51,252 bases of DNA from contig NZ_JAEPKU010000016.1 in NCBI RefSeq assembly GCF_016652235.1, positions 1 through 51,252 on the forward strand, read 5' to 3'. Made by a program: the position numbers and the translations under genes. Shown piece after piece: positions 37,201 to 45,933 of this stretch. The stretch is from Dysgonomonas sp. Marseille-P4677 (lineage in GTDB: Bacteria > Bacteroidota > Bacteroidia > Bacteroidales > Dysgonomonadaceae). The notes below the pieces were generated by a model. That model had not been told where the DNA came from. It saw only the letters and a program-made list of their open reading frames with translations, and made no database searches. Each line of letters begins with the position of its first letter. Within the stretch, counting starts at the first letter, position 1.

Positions 37201-40200
37201 TTCTGCAATATTATCTTGATTAAAGTCAAAGAGTGTTATAGATGTGGCTCCTGATCTATCATAATGATCTATTTGCCAAAATGTCTTCATTTCTAGAGGT
37301 GATGAAGGGTCATATTTTAGGGCCGTAATTTTATCTGTTTCGGGATAAATAACGTCCCCAGCGGCTCGTCCGTGTATCAAAACAATTTCAGGATATTGAT
37401 CTCCGTCTATATCGCCTATAAATGGTATATTCTTTTTATATACATTAGCAATTTTAGCTGATGATATTATTTTCTGTTTGAATGGAGACCATGCATAGAC
37501 ATAGCAAGCATTCTTAGCTCTGTCTATTGTCGAAACTATAACATCTGGATGTCCGTCCAGATCAAAATCTACCATTTGTGCACATCCATCTATTGGAGCT
37601 ATTGTTCCATCGAATATTTCCGGTGTGACAGTCGTTGTTGATAATAGAGAGTTGCCAGTTGTACCTTCTCTGTTTGTTATTTTAACATCATATACAGCGT
37701 TTCCTGCAAAAATTTGTTGGCGGCCATTTTCAAGGACACTGCCTACTCCGACCTGAAAATAATTATCTGACCACCCATGGCTGATACCTGTATTTCCTCC
37801 TGGAATTTCTAATAGTAATTTGCCACTTTCTGCTGCAAATATTTTATTGCGGACAATAAGTTCAGCCCATCCATCCCCGTCAATATCGGCAAGATTAACA
37901 GCGGCTCCATAGGGTTGAGCTCCATAGTCTGTTGAAGAATTCCATAGTAGCTTTCCATCAATGTTGTAACCATGTAACTTTTTTGTAGAGCTGGATATGC
38001 TTACTATCAGCATAGTGTCTTTTTCGTTGTTATATTTGATTCGTCCTATCGCAGCTATAGGTACGGCACCCACATAACTATAGTTAATCGTTATCGATTT
38101 TTTTAGAGTTCCATCTCCTTTCAATATGTCGATTATATTGCTGGATGCTCTTAATGCTAATATTTCTGGCTTTCCGTCGCCGTCAACATCCCCAACATAT
38201 GGAGGTTGTCCTACGTCATATTGAGTGGTATTCTTTATTACTACTTCATTTACAGACCAAGTTTGTTTCGGAGGTTCTATGTAACATGTTGCATCACTTA
38301 TATTATCAGGTTGTGGCACAACATTTATATAAACGTAAGCGGCGGAAGTACCTGAGCCGCAGGATATCTGATACTTTAACGTATCGTTTCCTATATAATC
38401 AGTATCAGGCGTATAGTCGATAAATGAACCGTTAGGAGTTGCTGTTCCATGTTTCGGAAGTTCTAGTAGAATGACTGAAGGCGTACTACATGTAGTAGGT
38501 ATAACATCATTGCTGGTAATATGGAGTGAGTTAGTTTTATCCATAAATGCCAGTAAGTTGTCATTATTAGCAAAAATTCCACTGACACTTACCGTATTAT
38601 TGTTCATGTTACAATCCATATACGACCCCGGAGCAGGGTAGGTGGTCCCATCGTCTTGCAATCGTATAGAATAATTCGCAGCCATATTTTTTATATCAAG
38701 CTCCATTAGTTCTAATTCGGTCGAGCTTCCTGGTGCTAAGGATACGCCTAATGGTTTTGTTACCAGTAGACTACTTGGGTCGAAAGTACTGCCTTTATAT
38801 AATGAGACTGGTAGCCCCGAGTTTACATATTTCTGTCCCTGATTAGCTATAATCACAGAAAGCTTAACGGTAGTCTCATCTTTAAGAACTGCGTTTAATT
38901 TCACGACAAAGGGATCGGGAGCATCCAATACAGGTTCCATATTTATATTCGATATCGGCACTTGAATCAATGTTCCATTAAATGGTGAGTGCTTGACTCC
39001 GTTCACTTCGAATTTCATATTTTTAGGTATGGAAGTGGTTGGTACAGTCAGGTCGTTATTGATTTGAGTAGGTTCATAATTTACTTGATTCCATACCTGA
39101 CGTGTCGGAGCCCAAGGTTTCGAACCACTTTCGTAAACACGTATATATTGAGGACCAATGCCATATCCGGCGGAACATGTCACGCAAACATTAACACTCC
39201 CATCACCGTCGACATCTGCAATAATCGGAAATTCGAATGCTGTACCCGAAGCACAAGCGATAGATGCTCCGGCATCGGATAGTATAGGTGGTGTATTATC
39301 TGCACGTCCATCAAGTATACGCAATAACGTTTGATCGCGATAGACTAATTCATTAATTCCGTCATTGTTAAAATCGAACAAAGTAATACCTGTACCTCCT
39401 GATGTATCGCTAGTTTCCAGCGTCCACTTCTCTTTCATTTTACCTGTTGCAGAGTCATATTTATATGCAAGTACTTTTTCTTTTATTGTTAAACATATTT
39501 CAGGGTGTTTCTCCCCGGTCAATGGATCTACAACGCCATCGATATCACCTACAAATGGGTATGATTGTGCGGGGTAACCGGCATCTGTGTAAACTAAAAT
39601 ATTATCTATAGCCCTGCCATCAATAGGACTCCAAACATATAATCTGGTTTGTCCTGCATTTTGTACATTTGTAACTATTACATCCAGCTTTCCATCCATG
39701 TCTATATCAGCCACAGCAGTAAAACCATCTCCAATCGAAGTATTTTCATATAGCTTGGTACAAGTAACAGATTGTTTGTTTGCGGCAAACGTGACTTTGT
39801 ATATTTTACCTCCCGCAACTATTTCAGGTAAACCATCCTCATCGAAATCTGCTGTTGTAATAAAGTTTGAAGCCTTATTCCCAACACGATTTGGTACTCG
39901 TCCGACATTGGCGGAAGCTATTGGTTCGGTTTCTCCCAGATAAGCACCTGTAACAGCGTTATAAATCTTATTATAAACAATCAATTCAGGAATACCGTCG
40001 CCGTTGAGGTCCGCCACGATAGGCTGCGGAAAATTATCCACAGTGATAGGATTGTCAAATGTGACGGTTCCTAAAAGAGGCCATTTCTTTACCATATTGA
40101 ATGTTCCCCCCGTAGTATCAGCTTCATACGAAGTAAGAGTTTTATTTGGATTTGCTACAATAATTTCTCCCATTCCGTTCCTGTCTGCATCTACCAGCAC

Positions 40201-42171
40201 GGCAGTCATCACCGGATACCAACCGCCAGAACCTAAAGCGGCAGACGATAAGTTAATAGTTGCTTTGGTCACTCCATCCGCACCATTGTATATATTTATC
40301 TTTGTCAGATCGGGTGAATAGCCAATGATTTCGGCTAGCCCGTCGCCATTGAGGTCGCCTACCAAAACTCCGGTATTAGAATTTCCCTGATTAGCTTGTG
40401 ACCATTTTTCCTTAATCTTAAAATCTATTGGTTCGAAAGGGACAAAACATCCCGAAGGGTCGGTCTGGATATTGTCGGGCAACGTCTTGTATATCTTGAC
40501 CTGAATATTATATGATTGTTGGCAAGATTGGGGAACTCCGCTTATATTATAGTTGTCGACAGCTGTAATTGTATATTGCAGGATAGCAAAGTCTTTTCCG
40601 GTAGCTAATTTAAAAGCCTGAGCCGGAATAACATTAGTCATTCCACTTTTAGTAATACCAGACCAGTTTTCAATCGCATTACCTCCTGTTGAAATGTCAA
40701 CCAGATCCCATTTGTATGTAACAATGCCTTTATTTCCTGTATGTTGTATGGTACGCGAAGGAAAAGTCTTTTCCGATAGTAAAATAACATCAGATGAGCC
40801 CCCGATATTCAGTTGAAAATTAGCACAAGTTGATAGTTTTGCTATACTGGTTTTTCTTGTCACAGGATCGAAGCCCATCGAGAAGAATCCATCTTGTAGC
40901 CCGACTATACGCAACGATGTATTGTTTGGATAAGGATCACCTTCGGTTAATTCGTAGGTGGTTCCTTTATCTTTTATCTCATAGATATAATTGGTTCCAT
41001 TTTTCTGAATAGTTCCTACATATTTATTCTCATTCATGTTTAGAATAAGAGGATTTTCATATGAAATCATTCTTGAACTCTTATTCTCGTATACTCTATA
41101 TGCAAGAGTTCCGTTACTGTTTAATTTAGCAAAAGAGGCTCCTTGAGGTCTGTTTTCTGTTGCATATTGTGGATTAAAGAATGAACCTCCATCTATAGTC
41201 GGAGTGCCTGCCATTGGCATGTTTATAGCACCACTACTTACTGTGTTTGCATTAAAAGTTCCTAGACTAACATTAGGATTATCAGGGTTTATTTTCATAG
41301 CAACGTCTTGCCATCCAAATAAAAGAATATTTCCATCGGGATATTTGTTAGCTCCAGTAATAGCTACGCCGTCTTTACTGTTTGGACAACGTTCTGCAAC
41401 AAAGATACCATCAAGGGTATATTCATGTAACATACCAACGCCTTCTCCACCAGCTGCTCCTATTTTTCCCGTTGTATGTATATCTAATCCTGTAAGCAAT
41501 ATTTTATCCTCATAGGGAAATATTTTATAGGCTTCTGCCCCACGAGCAGTTTGATTTTTCACTATATTACCCTCTGGGTCAATCGCTACCATCCAAACTC
41601 CTTGTTTCATTCGTGAACTACCATGGCTTCCTGGAGAATAATCTGTCACCGCATCTTCTGGCGCTTTCCACAAGTCGGCTCTGAAACGAGTAACAAACCC
41701 AAAAGCTAAAATACTTCCGTCTTTTTTCATGACAGCAGTATTTAAAGAGGAGGCTAGTATATCTTGGACATTATAGGTACCTAACAAACCTAATACTCGG
41801 AGACCAAATATATCATCTGGATAAGTATATCCAAGACTCTGAGGTGTGCGAGCTATATATTTATCATAGTAAGACGGAATAGGAATACTCCAATATTTTA
41901 GAATATTACCCGATTCGTCAAGCATAGCAATAAAGCCTGTGCGAGTATCTTCTGTACCGGTTAGTAGGTACCGGGTTTGCCCTGTTTCAGCAAAATATAG
42001 TGGCTGAGCTTCCAATCCTTGAGGTGATCCTTTTAGCCCTGCGGGAATATTATTATATTCTTTGACCCATACTACTCCCAATTCTGATTGGGCCATGGCC
42101 TTACTTCCCAGAATCAAGGTAAGTATTAAGATTGTAGTTGAAAGTAAATAATGTTTGTTCTTAAGTATCAT
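34222..42171 (-). CDS. Giant FG-GAP repeat surface protein with T9SS sorting domain
   Basis: This 2649-aa protein has a signal peptide (ILILTLILGSKAMAQ). Residues 30-590 start with a WD-like/fact-reporting region. Two homologous FG-GAP/VCBS modules follow, at about 600-1040 and 1320-1760. Each has several blades with Ca-binding DxDxDG turns (VGDLNGDGLAEIIGY, VADIDMDGKLDVIV; VGDVDGDGKPEILAL, MVDFDLDGHPDVIVS). Each ends with the same W-APxR-VWNQ...LTVP segment. Between them are a CARDB-like and a cadherin-like Ig domain (FIDYTPDTDYIGNDTLKYQI). An Ig-like domain near 1940-2010 and a long C-terminal region follow. The last 75 residues (VIIYNLSGQQIFKSQ to CKFIAK) form a type A T9SS sorting domain. 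It should be exported and fixed at the cell surface. Partners are unknown. Confidence 0.92.
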   Translation of the reverse strand: MILKNKHYLLSTTILILTLILGSKAMAQSELGVVWVKEYNNIPAGLKGSPQGLEAQPLYFAETGQTRYLLTGTEDTRTGFIAMLDESGNILKYWSIPIPSYYDKYIARTPQSLGYTYPDDIFGLRVLGLLGTYNVQDILASSLNTAVMKKDGSILAFGFVTRFRADLWKAPEDAVTDYSPGSHGSSRMKQGVWMVAIDPEGNIVKNQTARGAEAYKIFPYEDKILLTGLDIHTTGKIGAAGGEGVGMLHEYTLDGIFVAERCPNSKDGVAITGANKYPDGNILLFGWQDVAMKINPDNPNVSLGTFNANTVSSGAINMPMAGTPTIDGGSFFNPQYATENRPQGASFAKLNSNGTLAYRVYENKSSRMISYENPLILNMNENKYVGTIQKNGTNYIYEIKDKGTTYELTEGDPYPNNTSLRIVGLQDGFFSMGFDPVTRKTSIAKLSTCANFQLNIGGSSDVILLSEKTFPSRTIQHTGNKGIVTYKWDLVDISTGGNAIENWSGITKSGMTNVIPAQAFKLATGKDFAILQYTITAVDNYNISGVPQSCQQSYNIQVKIYKTLPDNIQTDPSGCFVPFEPIDFKIKEKWSQANQGNSNTGVLVGDLNGDGLAEIIGYSPDLTKINIYNGADGVTKATINLSSAALGSGGWYPVMTAVLVDADRNGMGEIIVANPNKTLTSYEADTTGGTFNMVKKWPLLGTVTFDNPITVDNFPQPIVADLNGDGIPELIVYNKIYNAVTGAYLGETEPIASANVGRVPNRVGNKASNFITTADFDEDGLPEIVAGGKIYKVTFAANKQSVTCTKLYENTSIGDGFTAVADIDMDGKLDVIVTNVQNAGQTRLYVWSPIDGRAIDNILVYTDAGYPAQSYPFVGDIDGVVDPLTGEKHPEICLTIKEKVLAYKYDSATGKMKEKWTLETSDTSGGTGITLFDFNNDGINELVYRDQTLLRILDGRADNTPPILSDAGASIACASGTAFEFPIIADVDGDGSVNVCVTCSAGYGIGPQYIRVYESGSKPWAPTRQVWNQVNYEPTQINNDLTVPTTSIPKNMKFEVNGVKHSPFNGTLIQVPISNINMEPVLDAPDPFVVKLNAVLKDETTVKLSVIIANQGQKYVNSGLPVSLYKGSTFDPSSLLVTKPLGVSLAPGSSTELELMELDIKNMAANYSIRLQDDGTTYPAPGSYMDCNMNNNTVSVSGIFANNDNLLAFMDKTNSLHITSNDVIPTTCSTPSVILLELPKHGTATPNGSFIDYTPDTDYIGNDTLKYQISCGSGTSAAYVYINVVPQPDNISDATCYIEPPKQTWSVNEVVIKNTTQYDVGQPPYVGDVDGDGKPEILALRASSNIIDILKGDGTLKKSITINYSYVGAVPIAAIGRIKYNNEKDTMLIVSISSSTKKLHGYNIDGKLLWNSSTDYGAQPYGAAVNLADIDGDGWAELIVRNKIFAAESGKLLLEIPGGNTGISHGWSDNYFQVGVGSVLENGRQQIFAGNAVYDVKITNREGTTGNSLLSTTTVTPEIFDGTIAPIDGCAQMVDFDLDGHPDVIVSTIDRAKNACYVYAWSPFKQKIISSAKIANVYKKNIPFIGDIDGDQYPEIVLIHGRAAGDVIYPETDKITALKYDPSSPLEMKTFWQIDHYDRSGATSITLFDFNQDNIAELVYRDEKLLRIINGSLKSHITGMDTTAVYNLATFECGSITTFEYPIVADVDDDGQAEIVTIGNRPAAFAFNGLLRIYKSGGASWAPARKVWNQYAYNAVNINEDLTVPRIPLNTSTIFPGKDAILGTDDDIRPYNSFLMQQTTLNHKGISLFLAPNIQIADASDIRYEYNADIDKLTIKDLKLINKGDAIFDGPIMISVYNMVINSENLIITQQEECNINKNETITVSIEIEDFGKYIPTDNLIININDDGTGKTSQPVCEECPPNKSDSFANIDLSGLAWANPYKNCIGGTVQFDSKDFSTTGTDVKYKWLNPDSTQLSGIRNPSITNLTLDHAGRYTFIAEGINEDLSIRYRLPYMSVAPKTMYWTGKIDRNWNNIDNWASDISGTEIKAIPTLCTSVHIPYISGANANYPSLKPDVTPTNESHGATGIYGKPEADSIIFHYGSELAYQHQLAYNNAKVQYNFGYYANMSDGLQPTENKDGASALSMKRNRWYPLAAPLKSMASGDFAFGGYPFTWQALHNVISGNTITFENNSVKNDINLAETNNVIIVNTGLYQSGKIGYNDHKHLQGLKGVLEIPYWNNTDEEIYHPGHSYDYIAGLSSFYYFNAKTLQTLHNPIGKMKRGNESYRFIYEGKTEEIISSSGDTLRCYVMNVSSTNSPHVLIGNPFMASINMDHFYEINQNILVKDEGYRLYVDDNGLQWKKYEYRMTDGSYNAVNSLQSFIVTFTTTGAGRKLYFPIEGRYALTGTTTNITPRRIELSGALNVTIKSSEGLEGDYAELSPASSVDESANNVSKLINKEERLTPEVFFIGKNDTSYNLMQIYQPGDKEVSIGIRYPEGNSDLTLTFGKVEEFVALTGITPVLIDKSTGTKQNLVDKNSYTFSQTSTSSKSSYIDLSRFSIRFTSGEASTLFSDDLSVCYIDNVFSIDSSLGIESVIIYNLSGQQIFKSQKLDGTSTYYTHNISLSPSIYVVKVMRTDGKSVSCKFIAK

Positions 42172-42223
42172 GAGACTAATTTTATAATTATCAATAATGT
42201 AGAAGAGGTACTAGAACCTTAAT

Positions 42224-42469
42224 TTAATGATAGTACTTCTTCAATTGAAAACTCAAAGTTTCCGCCTGGTTCGTCTTTTTATTTGGTAAATCTGCGATGA
42301 AGATTTTAACTGAGGCTGTATATTCTCGAGTATTGGTGTTACAGGCTTGTGCTTGTGTTGTAGTCTCGGGCAATAATGCATTTTCTTCTCCAATTCCACG
42401 ACCAGAGCTAGAAACTAGTAACGTGTCAATAGGAGAAATAAGATTAGTAGCCAAAAAAAACATTTTCAT
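42224..42469 (-). CDS. Doubtful 81-aa ORF in the giant gene's leader
   Basis: This ORF lies 52 nt upstream of the giant gene and downstream of a possible -7 box at 42599-42606, so it would be in the same transcript. The translation (starting MKMFFLATNLISPIDTLL, later TQAQACNTNTREYTASVKIF) matches no family I know and has no convincing signal peptide. Its uninterrupted frame over 81 codons in A/T-rich DNA is the only support. It may be a small protein, a leader peptide or chance. Confidence 0.35.
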   Translation of the reverse strand: MKMFFLATNLISPIDTLLVSSSGRGIGEENALLPETTTQAQACNTNTREYTASVKIFIADLPNKKTNQAETLSFQLKKYYH

Positions 42470-42598
42470 AACTTAAATATTAATTTGTTAATATACGTAC
42501 ATACATAATGAAATAATATTATTTCATCATCACTTGTTTTTAATACGTAACTGAAAAAGATTTGACTACCGAGTAGTTATTGAAAAGTTTTTGACGCC

Positions 42599-42606
42599 CA
42601 AAGATA
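42599..42606 (-). promoter_or_regulatory. -7 box upstream of the giant gene
   Basis: The minus strand reads TATCTTTG, a full match to TAnnTTTG. No TTG is found at 19-nt spacing. It would drive the 81-aa ORF and the giant gene, with about 420 nt of leader before the latter. Confidence 0.45.
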
Positions 42607-42771
42607 AACAATTTTAAATATAAACATTAAAATTAAGTTTAAATAATCAAGATTATTGCATATTTAAGATTTTTTGACTCTATGTAATAAGTTGCTGTAG
42701 TGGAGATTAATCGAAAAAGAGTAAGTTAATATATTGCACTGTATTATACTTCTTGTTATAATGATAAAGTA

Positions 42772-42807
42772 AAAGGCACAATCGGAGTAATATCCGGTCA
42801 TGCCTTT
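42772..42807 (-). terminator. Terminator after the histidine phosphatase gene
   Basis: AAAGGCA (42772-42778) pairs with TGCCTTT (42801-42807), with an inner CGGA/TCCG pair (42783-42786, 42793-42796). On the minus strand a TTACTTTATC tail follows. Confidence 0.65.
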
Positions 42808-42858
42808 CTTTATATCATTACCCGATAGGGTAACTCTGTTGATATTGTCTATGATTGA

Positions 42859-44130
42859 TCAATTGAGTAGTTTGCTGTAAAAAGCTTTTAAATCTGTCCA
42901 GTTGTAGTAAGGTAAATTATCACTTTTTACAGGAGGAATAAGTATTTCCTTCTCGTTATGTAAGAATTTCACTATTATATTGTCACTACCCTTTTTTTTG
43001 AAAAATATTATTTGGATATTTGCTGCCATCGGGCTTACCCTAAAGTCACTCCAAACCTTATAGAAGCTTGAAGGGTCTGATATGCTGTTATAGCAACCAT
43101 CCAAATGAAGAAGCATTGCGAGAGGAATTATATTACCATCGTGAGCGAATCTGAAATCACCACCTTTACTTTTGGTTGATATAATATTTTCGGCACTTTC
43201 TAAGATATTTCTCAACAGGGGTTTTCCGTTATTCATCATAATGCCGCCATTCAACGAACAATTAGCATCATTGACATATAATTTGTAGTTTTTACATTGC
43301 CATAAGTCGAATAGTTCTTCATCCATAAATAAGTCATAAAAGGAAATATCTGTTTCTATATTTTGCATTCCTCCGGCTATAGAAGCTAAATTCCACATTA
43401 CAAATTCGGGATTCACCTTTCGTACTATATAGGTGCTATCGGAAAATAAAGATTTGATTAAACGATCAGGTTTAACATGTTCTTTCTCAAACTTTCGATA
43501 TTCTTCCTTCCATGTATTTGACGCTGATCTGTAAGCGATTGCTTCTTTGGTATGAAAATTCAGGTAGCGTTGCCATTTAGTTCCTGAATTCCGATCGATG
43601 ACTAGTGTCGGATTAAATTCTTTTAACCGTTCGCAAAAAGCATCCATACTAAGTACACAACGTACTATAGTAGTAGCACAAGCTGTTATTTTTGCATCAT
43701 TGGTAAATATACCAGGAAAAGATTTATACATACGTTCTGCAATGTCTCTTTGCTCAGATACCCCAAGAGAAGAAAGATCGCCACCTCTGAATTCGACTTC
43801 TTTCCATACTTGTTGCAACCGGCTTAAGACATCTACTCCTAAATCGGTCAACGAATTATTTATTTTTGCATCTTCAAGTAGATTTATTATATCTTTATAT
43901 TCGCTATCACTAATCAGGTAACGTGAACCATGTCTTCCCAAATGGCTTATATAAAATGGCTCATAACCTTTCGGTATTGGAGTTCCGGCTGTAATATCCT
44001 TCGAAGGATAGGCAAAATGAACACCTGCCATTTTATTTTTATTATCAAACAATTCTTCTTTTGTTGTCTGTGCTACTGTCCTAGTAAAAATCAATAGTAG
44101 TAATAATAGTAAAAAACAAATATTTTTCAT
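42859..44130 (-). CDS. Histidine acid phosphatase, MINPP/phytase-like
   Basis: This secreted protein of about 423 aa has a signal peptide (ICFLLLLLLLIFTRTVAQ). It has the two hallmarks of clade-2 histidine phosphatases: RHGSR at residues 66-70 near the N-terminus, with H67 as the phosphorylated His, and FRFAHDGNIIP near residue 328, where HD supplies the proton donor. An HD rather than HAE proton donor and the preceding YEPFYISHLGRHG are as in MINPP-type inositol polyphosphate phosphatases. It lies about 105 bp downstream of susD in the same direction, so it likely belongs to that uptake locus and would remove phosphate from the substrate. The ATG at 44130 gives the best signal peptide; ATGs at 44136 and 44175 are also possible. 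Confidence 0.88.
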   Translation of the reverse strand: MKNICFLLLLLLLIFTRTVAQTTKEELFDNKNKMAGVHFAYPSKDITAGTPIPKGYEPFYISHLGRHGSRYLISDSEYKDIINLLEDAKINNSLTDLGVDVLSRLQQVWKEVEFRGGDLSSLGVSEQRDIAERMYKSFPGIFTNDAKITACATTIVRCVLSMDAFCERLKEFNPTLVIDRNSGTKWQRYLNFHTKEAIAYRSASNTWKEEYRKFEKEHVKPDRLIKSLFSDSTYIVRKVNPEFVMWNLASIAGGMQNIETDISFYDLFMDEELFDLWQCKNYKLYVNDANCSLNGGIMMNNGKPLLRNILESAENIISTKSKGGDFRFAHDGNIIPLAMLLHLDGCYNSISDPSSFYKVWSDFRVSPMAANIQIIFFKKKGSDNIIVKFLHNEKEILIPPVKSDNLPYYNWTDLKAFYSKLLN

Positions 44131-44152
44131 TATCATATCCGGTTTATATAAT

Positions 44153-44222
44153 AAGAAGAGCTTGAAAGTGTCCATATGGAAAGAAAGAGTAAGTGAATAT
44201 ATGGAAACAGACAGCTCTTCTT
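44153..44222. repeat. Nested inverted repeat between susD and the phosphatase gene
   Basis: AAGAAGAGCT (44153-44162) and AGCTCTTCTT (44213-44222) are perfect 10-bp arms separated by 50 nt. The spacer contains the 10-bp palindrome TCCATATGGA (44171-44180). It could act as an attenuator or RNA-processing site lowering phosphatase expression relative to susCD. Confidence 0.45.
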
Positions 44223-44235
44223 CAATTTTTTAGTT

Positions 44236-45912
44236 TTATTGGAAATCTGGGTTTTGAGTTAGGTTCGGATTAACTGTAAACTCTTCCTGAGGAATAGGAA
44301 ATAATTTAAACTTGTCACTCACGTCTTTACCTATATAATTGTCGGCGGATCCGTCACTACCTTTCCAGTCCCAGTTATTTCCTTTCGTAAATTTTCCAAA
44401 ACGGATAAGGTCAGTCCGGCGAACTAATTCTGTATGTAGTTCCCTAGCTCTTTCGTCCAGAATAAAATCGAGTGTCAGTTGATTATCTGATATTCTTCCG
44501 GATATTCCACTGCCATACTTACCAGACATATATGCTCGATCACGCACTTCATTAATGTAATCCAGTGCTTCGGCTCGTGTTCCGCCTCCACCTCTGAGTA
44601 TTGCTTCTGCAGCCATCAAATAAGCATCAGCAGTTCGGAACATAGGAAAATCTATAGAAACATATTTAGTTCCTTTCTCAGCAAGAGGCTTCCTATCCTT
44701 AGTCATGTTTCTCCACTTTAAACACGCGTATCCGTTATTAAAGTCATTTTGAAAAGCTTTTCCTACTACCCATGTAATCTTGGTATGCCCTATTGTATAG
44801 AATTGAGCACGTTTGTCTTTTTTGCTATCTCCCCATGGATCATTTTGATCAAAGATCTGGTCTGCATCTTCGAACTTATTTACCAATTGTGTTTTTACTC
44901 GGGCGTTGCCCCATGAATCTGTCATTCCGGTAAAACTACTCATCTTTCCATCTGATAAGGCCTTAATCATAAAATTAGTACCTGCACTATTTGGGGTGTT
45001 AACCTCATCTTGTGGCATAGCCCAAATGATTTCCCGACAAGTGTGATTGTCTGCTAAGAATAGATGCCTATAGTCGGCAGCTAACGGGTACTTACCACTT
45101 TCAATAACTTTTTTTGCATTTGTATATGCTTTTTGATATTCATTCTTGTCGCCCCATGTCTGAGCGTTCAAATACAGACGTGATAACAAAAACCATGCTG
45201 CTACCTGATCTACTCTCGCATACTCGTTAGCTCCCGGAGCTTTTAATTGTTCAGCGACGGCTTCAGTTTCTGAAGCAGCATAGTTATATATTTCCTGACG
45301 CGATTTTTGAGAAGGAATTGTTCCCAACGACATAGACTCATCAATAAACGGACCTGAGCCGAAGAGATCACACAGCATCGTGTAGCAATATGCACGAATG
45401 AAACGTACCTCTGCTCTATAATATGGTATTTCGTTTTTCATCTCGTCATATAATCCTCTTTCCTTAAGCTTTTCGTCAGTAGATTCTCGTAAAAATTCAT
45501 TACAATAGCTTATTGACATATACAGCCTATAATACGAATATCGGATAATTTGAGTAGAAGGATTCCAGTTCATGAATAAAAGGTCCCTGCTACCTTGCGA
45601 ACTCCCCGAGTGAAGGGCTATTCCGTCTGTAGTACAATCCTGTAGATAGAATACAGCACGTGTATAACCGCTATATCCGGTATCCATACCATTGAGGTCA
45701 CCATCGCTATCCGATCCTTTCTGGGCATTATTTATTAAAGAACCGTAGCATTTTGCTAAAACACCCTTGTATGCTTCGGCTGAAACGTAGACATTATCGC
45801 TGGTGAGTATGTGTTTGTTCAAAGGCATAGAGTCCAGATCGCTTAAACACGAACTAAAGAATGGGCATAAAAGGCCTGCAATTAAGATGATATAAATATT
45901 TTTTATTTTCAT
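44236..45912 (-). CDS. SusD/RagB family lipoprotein (second locus)
   Basis: This 558-aa surface lipoprotein has a signal ending FFSSC (C22). SusD features include EVRFIRAYCYTMLCDLFGSG, the RagB region TADAYLMAAEAILRGGGG and ALDYINEVRDRAYMSG, and the end signature LDERARELHTELVRRTDLIRF. It pairs with the SusC gene located 21 nt upstream in the same direction, forming the substrate-capturing lid of the outer-membrane importer. Confidence 0.96.
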   Translation of the reverse strand: MKIKNIYIILIAGLLCPFFSSCLSDLDSMPLNKHILTSDNVYVSAEAYKGVLAKCYGSLINNAQKGSDSDGDLNGMDTGYSGYTRAVFYLQDCTTDGIALHSGSSQGSRDLLFMNWNPSTQIIRYSYYRLYMSISYCNEFLRESTDEKLKERGLYDEMKNEIPYYRAEVRFIRAYCYTMLCDLFGSGPFIDESMSLGTIPSQKSRQEIYNYAASETEAVAEQLKAPGANEYARVDQVAAWFLLSRLYLNAQTWGDKNEYQKAYTNAKKVIESGKYPLAADYRHLFLADNHTCREIIWAMPQDEVNTPNSAGTNFMIKALSDGKMSSFTGMTDSWGNARVKTQLVNKFEDADQIFDQNDPWGDSKKDKRAQFYTIGHTKITWVVGKAFQNDFNNGYACLKWRNMTKDRKPLAEKGTKYVSIDFPMFRTADAYLMAAEAILRGGGGTRAEALDYINEVRDRAYMSGKYGSGISGRISDNQLTLDFILDERARELHTELVRRTDLIRFGKFTKGNNWDWKGSDGSADNYIGKDVSDKFKLFPIPQEEFTVNPNLTQNPDFQ

Positions 45913-45933
45913 GTTTTGTTCCTCCTTATGATA

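Larger units (their letters stand above)
42470..42858. other. Intergenic region, 389 bp
   Basis: This A/T-rich gap lies between the phosphatase gene and the 81-aa ORF, both on the minus strand. It contains the phosphatase terminator (42772-42807) and a minus-strand -7 box (42599-42606). No coding sequence is apparent. Confidence 0.6.

Noticed and set aside
43598-43921. Plus-strand ORF of 107 codons opposite the histidine phosphatase gene
   Set aside because: It is antisense to a gene with intact catalytic motifs and shows no recognisable features.
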